Below, piece after piece: positions 23,201 through 36,295 of a DNA stretch of 64,000 bases. Position 1 is the stretch's first letter; each line of letters opens with the position of its first letter. Source of the DNA: Whalleya microplaca (lineage: Eukaryota; Ascomycota; Sordariomycetes; Xylariales; Xylariaceae); assembly GCA_022497155.1 (NCBI GenBank), contig MU385744.1, positions 274,277 to 338,276 on the forward strand. The letters are read 5' to 3'. The notes under the pieces were generated by a model. It had not been told where the DNA came from, searched no databases, and saw nothing but the letters and a program-made list of their open reading frames with translations. A program made the translations under genes and the position numbers.

Positions 23201-25800
23201 CTGCCTCGGCTTCCACTAATTCATGGACCCTGGATCCATGGGGTTCAAACTGACAGCAAGCCAGGAGTGGGACTTTCATTTCCGTTGTAAACAATTTCTA
23301 TCATTACGAATGCAAATCTTCACGCAGCAGGGGTCAAACGGCACTATGAAATTCTGCAATTGATGATATGGGCAGAAAGGGGTTCGTGCCTTGTTGGGAA
23401 CCGGGGTGGACCTAGATCTTTTTCGGTTCGTTTGGGACCAAGCAAAAACTTTTTTAGGAACGCCTCAGTCTTCTAGAAAACTTCCACAGAACTCTTGGCT
23501 TCGACTCCTTTTTCGAATGACCTCAGAATTGTCTCCGGCTCCATTATCTATCTCCACAACGCCGACTGCAAAACCTTCAGCAGACATTTCATAAAATTTG
23601 CTCAAGTAGCTTATTTACTAATCACCTTCGTTTTCTTATTCGCTTCATCACCATATACATAGTACCAAGACTACCTTATGGTAAGATATCAACGTGATGG
23701 GGCTGAGGACGTTCTGCAGATAATCTATCGTCAGCTACTGATTCGAGACATACATATCTTCCGGTCTCTTCCATGACGTCCATACAAAAGCCAGTGGCAA
23801 AATACTATTCTGACATTCGTCTGATGTAGATATTTCACCGCTAGAAGTCCTGGCTTGATCTAACTAGTGCTCGATATGCTAGGGTAACCAGTCTGTTGGG
23901 TTTGCACGAGTCCCGCCTGGAAATTCTTCGGCCAACGAGTTCACGGCACACCCTAGCTCCATCTAGGCAAGGCCCTCTCTTGTTGCTTCTATTATAGTAC
24001 AAAGTACACGTGAAATTAAAGTCAACTTCACATCATTAGTTAAGACCAATATAGGTATTAATAGCACCAGCATCATCTGAATGATTCGTTCGCCCATCTT
24101 CCGGACCGGTCCATACCAGGTTACGTATTGTACACCAGTCAGCCACGATCAGACGCGGCTTGAGTAAGCATCCAAAGACCTGAAGCATCTGATGATACTC
24201 TGCACTGATTCTGCGCGGGACTCCTTGATTGCGTGTTTCTCTCTCGGATATATGGCCGTGGATGAGTTCGTAGGCCGAGAATAGGAAGACCTATCTGATG
24301 ACCCATCAGTCGATCAGCATTGACATTTGCCTCCTCATCCATTAGCAGCTTATCATTGTATGAGTATGGACGATTTGTGACCAACCAAAGCAGCATACAA
24401 GTGTATGCTGCAAACACAACCACGAATATTGTGGCCCAATCCTTCGAGGGCAAGCATCCTCAGCTAGCAAATCAACAGAGGCGATTTGACTGACTGCAAC
24501 CCGACTGGCCTGGCCGCCTTCGAGAGGCTTGCTTGATTGCTTCGGCAGATACACCTCCACGTGAAGGATTGCAGCCCTATAGCATTGTCACTCCATCATG
24601 CACATGCAGGTGTGCTTAGACACGGAAGCCAAGCAGTCGTTCTGCTTACGTCTCCTCAGTGGCTAAGAACGAGGCTGAGAGGGGTCTGATAAGGTTTGGT
24701 GTGTTGCAGATATGCAGGTCGATTTAGCTGCAGCTCCCAGACCGTCCCATTGGAGCGCTCTCACCTCACTAGCCACGATATTTTCCTATTTGTGCATTTT
24801 CCTCTTTTAGATCGTGGTACTAGTGTTACGCGACCATCGGGCACTTCAGAGATGTCGCAAGTGCTTTGCCGCTCGTCGTACTGATGCGTGCCTCACCGCT
24901 ACATGGGCGAACGTTGAAGTCACCACATCAAACGCGGGGGGAGTTATAATGATACCTACCTCACTCCTTTTGTCTATCATGGTGATCATGATGACATCCG
25001 CAGTAGCGGACGCAGTAGCCGATCTGTCGGACCCTCAAAAGAGTAGAGTACTTCAGCTGTGTCGGGTCAGGTGGACATCGTTGCGTAGCCAATGGGGTGA
25101 TGAGACTGTCCCTGAAACATAGACCGCCACGATCTTTGTGAGAAGCTCTGGGCCTGATTCACCTGTGAGCTGAGAACAGACCACCATGCAGGCGTCGTCC
25201 CCGCGAAATCACTCATTTTCCACGTGGAGACAGGGGGACAAGATATAACCCCTGAATATCGGTCATCTCCTTTCGGTCTCAATGGGCCAATGAAGCGATG
25301 CTTCTTTCGGGAATTGCGCGACGGACGATATGGCCTGATTGTCATGATTGATGAGCAGGATATGGTTATTTTGTGAAGGAAGAGAGGCGCTGTCTGCTGG
25401 GATGCTTCATTCTTGCCCACAAGGCTTCTTTGTATGCAATGGTGATCGATCAGCCCGCTACAGAGTCTTGCAGTAGTTCTGCATCTTGGAGATTTCCTAT
25501 GTACAGATCCCCACTGATAATGTCGCAAGCAGGCTTTGCAAGGCTTGCTAATCTATGATCTGCGACGCAGATCGGGTAACCAACCCTCGCATTCAACTCT
25601 ATTACGAAGTAGTTCATTGAAACCTCTGTGGAGAAGCATTCTCGTCTCGTCTTGCAATCTTGTAGCAGATGGAGAAAACACGGCACATCTTGATTGTTTC
25701 TCTCATCTGTCACAAGTATCTCAATGCCACCCTTCGGCCGAGTGATGAGAGAGAACTAGTGAATCCGAGGATCCCCTCAGAATAGAGTTGCATTGCCCCA
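20201..25800. other. Gene-free interval, part 2
   Basis: Only short open frames occur on both strands, none over about 155 codons, with no domain motif I trust. Frames at 20969-21250 (-), 24139-24453 (-, with one hydrophobic N-terminal segment) and 25067-25528 (-) were examined and not called. Composition is mixed rather than extremely AT-rich. Confidence 0.5.
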
Positions 25801-28800
25801 GTCTCCCATCGTCGAACAGACCTCTGCCTAGGATTACTCAATAGTACGTATTGGCACTTTATTACAGACCCTCTCTAATCAATTAATCTCGTGTAGTGTC
25901 AGCTTAATAGGAATTCTATTAAGTCGTATCTGGCAAAGTATTGGTACAATACCAGCATGCCAGAGATTCATCTGTAAACTATGGAAGATTATGCCCTAAT
26001 AGGCATAGGCCATAAGATCTGATATTGATCGTATCAAAGCCCGTCACCGCTGCGTACCCCCGTCTCAAAGTTGGACATGCGCCAACTTTCTCGCCAGGTC
26101 ATGCGGCCACTAAGCAGGCAAGGATGCTCCAACAAGACGGCTGGAGCGGATATCTCACGGCTTTATCCATTAGTAAGAGTCAGTCTGACAGGCACGAAGG
26201 AGTAGTTGACATATTCAACCCCTCGTTAACCCCTCATCATGGATTGCGAAGTTGGTAGACAGCATTTATATTGACTGCATACTACTGCAAGAGTGACGGT
26301 ATTGTAGCAGTGGGGGCTTAACGATACCCATATGACGATACTTTGTACGCAAGTTGTTGTTGGTCCCAGCCTGCTGAACATACATGTACTCGCATATCTC
26401 AACATTGATGAGCAAGCCACATTGGTATTGTGCAATCAATACAGTCAATAACAACACGGTACAGGACATGATCGGCGTGGACCCCAACTTCCTTATCACA
26501 AATGTCCATACCTACACCCATATGTAGGGCTAGAGATACGGACGTACGTATATATGTACTGTACATGCCTACGAATATATGTGGTATGCGACGTATCCAC
26601 TGCACGCTGGGCACGAACACGATATATGTCGATGTAGTATCGCGTCAAGGCTGTGATGGTATGGCACCACGCCTCATAGAGTCACAATGGCACCAGCAAG
26701 CGAGCACCGCCGCCTACCGAGGGAATCCGACAATCTGGATGCCAAGCATCTCGATCTGCACACACCTGCGACACACGTGTCACTAGGAAGTAGGATTCCC
26801 TCAATGCAGCCCGATAAAGGCTGAGAGATAACATCGTGAAGAGCACCAACCACAGCCAATCTGCTGCCATGATCTGTCCCAAGGGGCTTCTCCCGCCCTG
26901 TTAGTAAGCGCAAGGAACCCCGCGTGCTCATCTATCGGTGGATGGAACACTAGTCAGGGCAGGGAGAGAGGGAGAGATGGCAATTGGAAGATAGGCAAGA
27001 TATATGCGGCACGGTGCGGCACGGCGCCGTCGTGATACCTGATTAGTGACGATGCATAGCTAGTAGGCACACGTAGACAACAAAGACCGAATGGCCGAAC
27101 TTCGTTTATTTCCCATCGTCAGCTGACGGACACCCTTATCGATGTTTGAACCCTGCTGAGGTAGATCCCAGCACATAGCGATATTATTTGCTCATTGATG
27201 GGAAATAAGACATCATGCCGCCAGTCCCGACGATCGTATTGATTTCTGTGCTCGGCGAAGTGAACCCCAGTCCAACAACAAAAACACTCAATAGGGCCAT
27301 CACCTTCATACCTAGCAGCCCTAGGTGTTAAAACACCACCAACCCCGTAGTATGCAAAGGGAAAGGCTGGCGAATCGCCTGGCCTGACGTCGAATCCACT
27401 CATCCACACCAGCATCATCCAAGAGCCTTGCCCTGATCGCCGGTAACACAAGCACAGGAGACTTACATGATTCCGGCTGTATGTACACTACATGTTTACT
27501 TACATGACATGCTGCAGTCACAATTGGTCAATCGGTCTTACGGATAACGGAGAGTGGTCAGAACCGTAAAACGCAGAAGCCGTGGACTGTTTTTAGAAAT
27601 TCCATATGTACCATGACTTGCGTTGCTTCGTACGGAGCAACATCATAAATATACCAAACCTGGTCTAGCCGCCCTTTTTTCCATGTACTCCGCCGCATCC
27701 GGGACGTCAGGGTACCGACGCACGGGAATTGGCGCATACATACGTACATACATACATCGGGGGCTGACGCTGCGGTGTTGGCACAGTTGGTGATTCGATG
27801 CGAAGAAGCTTCCCGGGCGGGGACTGCCATGGCCAGCAGTTGCCGGTCTTCCAGGGATGACTGGAAACAAACCACCACAATAATAAACAGCCACGGCCGG
27901 CCGCTCGGGACTGAAGGAAGACCGGAGGCGGGGACCAGGCGCGCGCAACGGTGCGCGTACTATAAATACGATACCGACATACACATATGCGTATGTAGCA
28001 TAGCCCCTGTAGGTACATACGATACATATAATAGATCTGTTATAGCTGTTGATAGACCGAGCCATACCCATGTCTGTCTTCCCTCTCTTCTTGCGCCGAT
28101 ATCTTGCGACCATGGACATGGCTCATTCTTGTTCGTTTCACACATCGCGCGTACTATTGCCTTTGAAGCTGCCAAGTTCTCAACGGGTCGATAGCCCATC
28201 AGCGCTTGGTGCATACTATGTATTACATACCTACATATAGCTAGTATGTCATGTATGTACACATGGCCCCCATGTTACGTCGGTTTGGTGATCCAGCCAT
28301 ACACGTACAGGTATCATGGAGGAAACCGCTGAACCAAAACCAGGCAATCTGGGGAACCTGATCGATGATGCAACATTAGGGCTCCGGTCTATTTTCTTGG
28401 CCTGGACCCGCCGGTCGCGAGATATGACCATCGCAATCATTAATAAGAGTTATGTACGGTACTTGCGAAGTTCGAAGCTTCTAAGTACACGTAGCGGCGA
28501 TGTTGCGAGCGTCACGCGCCCTTAGATGGCGATGCCATGCCCCGACCATGGTTTGACGCCTCCGGAGGGAGACGATGCGCATTGAGTGAAGTAGGTTAGG
28601 TGTCAGACCGTTTGGCTGGCTGAGTTGGTGGGTGATTTGTGCTACATGAGCTGCGAAGGTTGCAGTTGGCAGTGTCTTGCTAATAATGCATTGGGATGCT
28701 GTAGCACATTCAGCCATATTCTATTCCTCACCAGTACACGCAAACTTGGGTAACTAGGGATGTGGCCTGACGTGCTTCGCTCTCATCATCACCAACCATC

Positions 28801-30374
28801 ACGACTGCAATCACACGGTGACAACGCGTAAACACGTGGGGGCGTAGCGATGGATTATTCTAAAGCATTCTTGCTGTAGAGTTGTGGCAATGCGCTCTCA
28901 CCCGGCAGTCAATATATTGCTGACAAATTGGAAGTCAAAGATCCAAACCCCTATATTGAATGACAGATGAGAAAGGAGCCTTCTGGGCCTTTTTCGGCAC
29001 CCATATTCTCCTCCGCCGCAGCATCTACAGCCTCCATATTTTTTACATAGAAGAAAGGGGTTTCTCGTAGCTCCCTTTGACGATACCATCAACTGTAGTC
29101 TTTCTATGTAGATATATCTGCCCAACTGAAAACTTTCGTGAAACCCTAAGCCCTCCGCCGTGACGTGTTCAAGAAAAACTTGTCTATACATCCAGTTATA
29201 CTTGTATTATCTGTGTAAAATTCAAGCAGCTCTAGTCTACGTGCTTTGCTTATCCAGCCACGCATATATGAACTGGGTCTCGGTGTAATTTCGCGCTTCC
29301 ACGCCACTGACATATCTATGTCGAAGCCATCACGCCCCCAACTGAACAGAAAAAGGAGCGTGTATAGTGGTGATTGGAATCGATCGTGTCGATCCACATC
29401 CTGTTCGCCCAGCCACCCAGTTGCCCACGATGTACACGGGGAGCTTCTGTGCGGACACGTAATGGTACGCTGGTTCGGATCTAAGCAGAGAAGTAGGACT
29501 GTGTCGTGTCTATTATCTAGTGGAGGGCGAGCCAGAAAAGGAACTCAACGAGGCTGTTGTGAAGTTGTATAATGCGGATGCGCTGTAGGAATAATCTGTG
29601 AGAGGCGACCCTCTATTTCCTATATAGCCCTCAGTCATTCGAGTCGCGGTGGCGGTCCATTTTCTTGATTCATGAACAAGGACTAGCTGAGCGTATAAGA
29701 AAGGACACAAGGCACTGACAATGTTAATACTGGACCAAAAAGGCTCAGAAGACAAGTCACAATGTTCCAGGAACGATCCTCGCTAGGCTGTAGCAATGAG
29801 AGCAATAGATATTCAAGGCAGCTTTGGGTGCATTTGATGATCTCGACAGACTACCCGTAGCATATCGATTTCATATAAGTAGTCTAGAGGATACATAATC
29901 TAGATTGCATTCCTTCATATCTGCCTAGCAATAAGTCGACTTGGCATTGAGGTGTTTGCGCGGTTGTAAGATTATTCGCGGATAGAAACGAGAATGCATC
30001 CCCTTGAGGAGCTGGAGCCTCTGCGACGTACTATCACGACCGTGAGAACAGTCGGGTAGGAAGAACCTTCGTCTTGCCTAGTATCATCGAGTTTGGCTAC
30101 ACCAACAAATTAGATTCTCGCAAGCCTTCCCCAGACTGGCTTGAGGGCCCACTCACATCATCACGTTAGATGATCCTATATCCGAAAGATGGTGTACCCA
30201 GGAAGATTACCGTTGTGCGACATACATTCCATATGCGCGTAGTAAGCAGTTTGCATGATTTGAGCTGCGACGCATGGCCGAATCCTACGGGCCACGTGGG
30301 AGAGGAATTGGCGGTATGCAAGATGTGCGGTCTGGAATCCATCCCTCGCGACTCGCTACCGTTCATGCTCATGT
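25801..30374. other. Gene-free interval, part 3
   Basis: Contains CATA/TACA-type simple repeats (around 26535-26580, 27735-27757, 28010-28030 and 28235-28262) and a short GCGGCACGGT direct repeat at 27007-27026 followed by GGCGCC. Open frames near 27643-28119 and 29246-29572 lack recognisable features. No gene supported. Confidence 0.5.
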
Positions 30375-31504
30375 TCATGCAGCAGCGCCGTCTTGTCCCG
30401 CAGGTATCTGGGTCGAGACGATGAAGTTTTCCATCAGGGCTTGGCCGCCCCCAGGTTTCGTCGAGCCTTTGCCGCCTGCAGCGGATGCTCCCTTCCCGCT
30501 GCGTCCCGGTGGTGCTTGGGGGCCGGCGCCTGCGCCTGCGCCCTCACGCCGCTTGACGACGAGGCACAGGACGCGTCCGTAAATAGAAAACCCCTCGTAC
30601 GAGATGTCCATGGCGAGCTTCTTTTTGTCATCATCGTCCGCGTCGCCAGCATCTGCCGTAGCTACTCCCCTGCGACGTTTTGGCGGTCGAGGCCTCGCAT
30701 TCCCGTCATCCGAATCATCCACGAACAGCCCATCGTTCTCCTCTCCCGCGTCTTCCTGGTCATCCGAGATCACCTCGACGTCGCTATTCTGGTCGCGATC
30801 TGCATTTGTTTCTGTTTCCGTGTTGCTGCGTGCGCGCTTGGGCCGCCTGCCGCTGCTGCTAGCCGCCGCGTCATGTACTGCCGGGATCGCAGCCAAGGTA
30901 GCCGCTGCATCCTCATCGTCGCTCTCCTCGTGTCGTAATGCCGGTGTCAATTCTGTCGTGACATCAACATCGATCGGGGCCTCATTGGTCGCGCCAATAA
31001 GGCGACCGGAATTAGAGGTCAGCTTAGTTTGAGTCGTGTCGTGAAAATGCTTATGTTTCGTCAGGATCGAATGACGGGTGCTTGTCTCGGTCAGGAAGAT
31101 GGAGACCTCAAAGTCATCTATGTTTTGTTACATCGCATGCCAATATTCCGTAGATCTTCTCTCAATATCAACTGCAGAGACCATGCAAAATACCGCGCAT
31201 ATGTACAGTACTTCACAGCCTCCAGCCATGATACGCAACAACTCAGTGACTCTGGATTATGGGACCTACCTTCGACCACTACATCCTTGATACTTTTTTT
31301 CTTTGTACTTTTTTTCCGACTACGCTCGCGCTCCTCGCGCAATTTGGGTAATACGAGAGGACGAACACTCTCAATGACTTTTGGCAGGACGGGATTCCTC
31401 GGGTTGAGAAGCCAAGAATGCGCGAGCGCAGGGTTGTCAAGGTAAATCCGGCACTCAAGGACGGAATATTTAGTAATACGAAGATACCGGCGAATGGGCG
31501 CCAT
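30375..31504 (-). CDS. Uncharacterised acidic nuclear-type protein
   Basis: Exon 1 is 31504-31270 and exon 2 is 31117-30375, joined across a 152-bp intron in phase 1, giving about 325 residues. I do not recognise the family. The first 80 residues (MAPIRRYLRITKYSVLECRI, then a PVLPKVIESVRPLVLPKLRE block and a Lys-rich KKSTKKKS) look folded and evolutionarily constrained. The segment after the junction (DDFEVSIFLTETSTRHSILT) reads on smoothly, supporting the splice. The middle is an acidic, Ser/Asp-rich disordered region with several basic clusters that could be nuclear localisation signals (KRAR, PKRRR). A second ordered block (MDISYEGFSIYGRVLCLVVK) lies near the C-terminus, followed by a Gly/Ala/Pro linker and ALMENFIVSTQIP. 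The two ordered blocks with a linker suggest a scaffold or DNA-linked protein, but this is a guess. It is divergent from the mitochondrial IleRS gene. Confidence 0.65.
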
Positions 31505-31936
31505 AGTTATGAGTATGTAGAGCGCGATTTATCATCTCATGACATCCCGGCCTTGGTCCAACTTTCCGTACATTTATTTGGGTGTCGTTGGAGACTCAAG
31601 AGTACATGTGTAAGCAATTAGTTGACTCAAGAACCGAATTCCGCAATGACGATGGGGCCCGCTGTATAAGCATGAGCGGGATGTTAGCCTTGCATACGCG
31701 ACAATGGCTCGACTGCTGATAGAGCATCATAATTGGATGAGAACAAAAGTGGCTATGCAGCCTTGCTCCTGTGGCACAAGCTGTACCTAAGTACCCCACT
31801 TTCTGCCAGCTGACGACAGCTCTAGCTTCCTTCGTGAACATCTCGAATTTTTTGTAGCGGCTTGATACAGTATAGAGAGGTCTATCAGTTGAGATATATA
31901 GGAGGCTGCAGCCACAAACATGGTCTGGAGATTACC
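31505..31936. promoter_or_regulatory. Shared divergent promoter region
   Basis: The 432 bp between the start codons of the uncharacterised gene and the IleRS gene must hold both promoters. I see no distinct factor site and no additional gene. Confidence 0.55.
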
Positions 31937-34900
31937 ATGTGGAAACCGGCAAAGTACTGGACGGGTACATTGAAGCTGCCCAATTCTACGTTTCCGTCAG
32001 TCAATTGCTTCGGCAGTATCCCGTGTTCAAGCTGACCGCGCATGACCAGTCCGAGACCTCATCCTTCGAAGGTAAATCAGTACATCAAGCAATGCGCCGA
32101 CAATCTATACGAGTGGCAGAAGCAAAATCGCCCCTCTGATGACACCTTTGTCCTTCACGATGGCCCGCCATATGCCAATGGCAACCTGCACGTCGGCCAT
32201 GCTCTGAACAAGATCCTCAAGGACATGATCTTGAGGGTCAAGGTACAACAAGGTCAGTAATGGAATGGGCTAGACAACAGCTAGTGAGGTTTACCATAGT
32301 GCAGAGCTTATGTATGTGAATGTGCAGGGCGGCAAGTAGAATATGTACCAGGATGGGATTGCCACGGACTGCCCATCGAGCTCAAAGCTCTGGGGATCCA
32401 CGACTCGAAGCAGCTCACGCCCTTCGAGATCCGAAAAGCTGCCAGGAATCTCGCTTCGAACAACGTTCTCAGGCAGATGAATAGCTTCCGATCTTACGGG
32501 GTCATGGGCGACTGGGACGAATGGTGGACCACGATGGATTCGGCATTTGAGTTGAGACAACTGCGCCTATTCCAGCAGATGGCCAAGCAGGGCCTCATTT
32601 ATCGCAAATTCAAGCCAGTTTATTGGTCGCCTTCATCGAGAACCGCCCTCGCTGAAGCTGAGCTAGAGTACAGGGATGATCACATCTCGAATGCGGCTTG
32701 GGTTAGATTTCCCATTACAGATGAGGGGAGAAACCTTCCGCAGTTCGAGAGTCTGCAAGACAAGGTTCAGGGGAAACTGTATGCCGTGATCTGGACTACG
32801 ACGCCATGGACTCTACCAGCGAACAGGGCAATTGCGATACACGATGACCTGGAGTACTGTGTCATTCGTTATGGGGCGAATAGTCTAGTAATAGCTAAAA
32901 GTCGGCTCGAGACATTTGTCGTAAAGACGGGTGCGGAAGCAGGCTGGGGTCCTATTGAAGCATGGAACAAGATTGAAATACTCGGGATACTCGAAGGCAG
33001 ACAACTTAAGGGCCTTAAATACACGAATCACTTGCTTGGTAAAGCTGGCCGGCCGCAGCCACTCATACACGCAGACTTCGTCTCGGCCGACTCCGGCTCG
33101 GGACTAGTTCACCTTGCACCTGGTCACGGTTTCGACGATTATGAAGTCTGTAGATCCCTTGGCATACCAATATCAGCCCCCATCGATGATTATGGGAAAT
33201 TTACCAAGGATGCCTTCCCCGATGCACCCGAGCTGCTACTATCGGCTCCATCAGTCAATGAAGGGGGCGGCGAGAGTGTCCTGGATCTCCTCCGACCGCT
33301 TGGTGACGTGTTGCTCGTGGAGAAGTACGAACACAAGTACCCGTACGACTGGCGAACGAAGCAACCGGTCATCATCAGAGCCACCGAGCAGTGGTTCGCG
33401 GATGTGGAATCGATCAAGCAAGAGACCCTTAAAGCACTCGATGATGTCCGCTTCATCCCAGAATCGGGCAGAAAACGGCTCGAGTCCTTTGTTCGTGGCC
33501 GGAGCGAATGGTGTATCTCACGACAGCGAGCCTGGGGCGTCCCCATCCCTGCCTTGTACGACAAATCGGGCAAGGCGGTGATCAACGACGACGTAGTCGA
33601 TCACATTATCTCCGTCATCGATGAACGCGGTTCTCACGCATGGTGGTCCGACGACCCAGACGACCCAGCCTGGATCCCATCTTCACTGAAAGGTGAATAT
33701 CGGCGGGGGACAGACACCATGGACGTGTGGTTCGACAGCGGCAGCAGCTGGACCATGATGAAGCGCCGAGCCGACCTGTACCTCGAGGGCTCGGACCAAC
33801 ACCGCGGCTGGTTCCAATCGAGCATGCTCACGCGCATCGCCGCGGGCGCGACCGCGGGCGCGGACTTCGAGAAGGGCGCGCCCTTCAAGACGCTCATCAC
33901 GCACGGCTTCACGCTGGACCAGGACGGGCGGAAGATGTCCAAGTCGCTGGGCAACGTGATCGAGCCGCAGCAGGTGATCGACGGCGCGCTGCTGCCGCCG
34001 GTGAAGCGCAACGGCAAGCTGTGCTCGCCGGTGCACAACAAGCTGGGCGCCGACGAGCTGCGCCTGTGGGCCGCCAGCAGCGACTACACGCGCGACGTGG
34101 TGATCGGCCTGCCGACGCTGCAGGCCGTGCACGCCGCGCACCTCAAGTACCGGACGACGGCGAAGATGCTGCTGGGATCGCTGCAAAACAGGCGCATCGC
34201 GCGCTGGGCGCCGCTCGGCGCCGTCGACCAGATCGCCATTCTGCAGATGCAGGACGCCATGGAGGAGGTCGGGCGCGCGTTCGCCAGCTACGAGTTCCAC
34301 CGCGCCTACAGCGCGCTCAACCGCTGGCTCGTCAACGACCTCTCCGCCTTCTACATCGAGGCCCGCAAGGACCGCCTCTACTGCGGCGACGGCGGCGGCG
34401 CCATCGAGCCCCTGCTTATGGGCTTCTTGCGCATGCTGGCGCCTATGGCGCCGCTGCTTGTTGAGGAGGCTTGGGATCACCGGCCGGAGTGGATGCAGAA
34501 AGATGAGTATGTTGAACATTTCCTAATACTACTATCTACCATATTCTATCACTCTTAGAAAGAAGTAAAAGCTAACATCTAATCTTTCTCTCCAGCTCCC
34601 TCATCCACCCCCACCAGCACCTCTACAACGCGCCCCTTATCGACCCCTCCCGCCTCCCCTACGACTCCTCCACCCTACGATCCCACATCCCCGTGCTAAT
34701 GAGCGCCCACGCCGCCATCAAGGCAGCCCTCGAGCGCGCCCGCGCCGCCAAAGTCGTCGGCTCCTCCCTCCAAAGCACCGTCGTCCTCGTGATCCCCGAC
34801 GCCGCCACGCGCGCCGTCTACGAGACCTACGCCTCAGAACTCGAGGTCATGTTCGTCGTGTCCTCCGTGTCCATCCTCGCGGACCGCGCGACTCGGGAGG

Positions 34901-35235
34901 CGCTAGCCACGGCGGACATGAACACGTACAAGAAGCACAAGGGCGTGTGGGAGTACGAGGGCACGTGGGCGTACGTGCAGGACCTTTCGATCGACGGCGT
35001 CAAGAAGGGCGAGGTGGTTGTGATGCCGCCCGATCGCCACAAGTGTCCCCGGTGCTGGCGCCACGTGGCGCCCGTGGAGGATGCGCTGTGTGGGCGGTGC
35101 GAGGACGCTATGGCGCGCAGAGGAAGGCAAATAGAAAATGAAAGGGCACGCAAGAAGAAGCTTGACGCTATGGCGCTCAGAGAAAAGGAAATAGAAAAGG
35201 AAAGGGCACGCAAGGAGAAGCTTGCTGGTAAATAG
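31937..35235 (+). CDS. ism1: Isoleucyl-tRNA synthetase, mitochondrial
   Basis: Four exons, 31937-31995, 32050-32252, 32328-34506 and 34596-35235, encode about 1026 residues. The first splice restores [12 protein letters not shown], the usual start of fungal mitochondrial IleRS. The class I signature is [10 protein letters not shown] (HVGH about 67-70) and KMSKS is at about 623-627. [11 protein letters not shown] and the region around [16 protein letters not shown] belong to the CP1 editing domain; the D in the latter is expected at the editing site. CP1 is followed by [12 protein letters not shown] and a [10 protein letters not shown] block. The C-terminus carries a Zn-binding pair C-x2-C...C-x2-C (about C964, C967, C979, C982), as in bacterial and mitochondrial IleRS. 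It charges mitochondrial tRNA-Ile. The extreme N-terminus is short for a targeting peptide but basic (MWKPAKYW). The last 40 residues are a charged tail made by a 60-bp duplication. Confidence 0.95.
35101..35220 (+). repeat. 60-bp tandem duplication in the IleRS 3' end
   Basis: Units 35101-35160 and 35161-35220 match at most positions with no indel. Each encodes a 20-residue charged block around [18 protein letters not shown] and [18 protein letters not shown]. The second copy directly precedes the stop, so the duplication extends the protein after the Zn-binding cysteines. Confidence 0.85.
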
Positions 35236-36295
35236 CTGTGTTGGCTGGGATCCGGATGTGTGGTGCCGATGTGTCTGTCTGGTTGCGTGTATGTATAGAT
35301 AGGATGCTAGGTAGAGGCGATACCCAATTCAATCTGTCAAGTGTATACCTATCTATCTAACTAGTATACCTACCCTGGTGACGGTGTGTAGAAAGCAGGC
35401 TCGTAGGTATGTACTTCCGGATGAATAACCATATATGCTAGGATACGCGGCGTACATGTATGCATGAGTGACAGAAAGGATTGATGTGGTTGTCTTATAC
35501 CTTGTGCTACACTACGTCTCGGCCTTACAAAACGACGATATAAAGTCAAGCATATATCTTACAGCCCAGTGTTCACCTTAGGGATACATCAGTAAGCTGA
35601 ACCTATAATAATTATCGATACAATAAAGTCACCCATATCACTTTCATAACGAGGTTCAAAATTCTGGTATCAGTTTTTCATGAATTGAGTATGCATACAT
35701 ATCCGAACCCTCCTTTGCCTATTTACTGACTTTATCTGCCTAGGCTATCTGATCCGAACCTCAGTCAGGTAGCAGAAAGGAGAAATCGAGAATCATGTCT
35801 CAAAAGCCTGGATGAAACGACAAGTCGCCATATCGAACGAATCTTGAATCAGATGCAAAGGTAATATGCTGAACGCCAGATACCATTCGTTCCCGGTGGT
35901 CGTGGAACCTCAGATTCTCGTAACTGCAAGCGTAGGACCGTTGATGAAGAAGGTGGTAGGACACCACCTTCTAGATGCCATTCGCAAACGCCAGTAACTC
36001 CTAACGTCGCCCCGTATCTCATGCTGATCATTGCCATCCTGAAGACGAAGAATTGTCGAAGATTTTTTTGTAATTTTTGTATTTTTATTGAAAATCAAGT
36101 CGAAAAAAATGTGTGTGCGTGTGAGTCGACGGAAATAGGAAGTGCAGAGCCGGGAAAAGCACAGGCTATCAATATGCACCCCTTCCAGGAATATATATAT
36201 ATATATCCCTTGATATCACATAGCACATTTCCATGATTCGTAATTCGTTATACATGGGAGTCCGTAGGCTGAATCTCTGAGTCTTGAATCAAGTC
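35236..36295. other. Intergenic region between convergent genes
   Basis: About 1 kb between the 3' ends of IleRS and the F-box-like gene. It includes an (AT)n run at about 36190-36206 and a poly-T-rich stretch near 36064-36090. No supported gene. Confidence 0.6.

Noticed and set aside
24139..24453. Minus-strand frame with one N-terminal hydrophobic segment
   Set aside because: A single hydrophobic helix is not sufficient; no conserved motif and no supporting splice sites.
25450..25713. Minus-strand frame containing DIISGDLYIGNLQDAELLQ, reminiscent of the start of a dual-specificity phosphatase domain
   Set aside because: No HCxxGxxRS active-site loop follows in any frame that I could connect; at best a decayed fragment.
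33683..34519. Long frames on both strands across the IleRS gene
   Set aside because: Shadow frames caused by high GC at third positions; the synthetase motifs lie in the other plus-strand frame.
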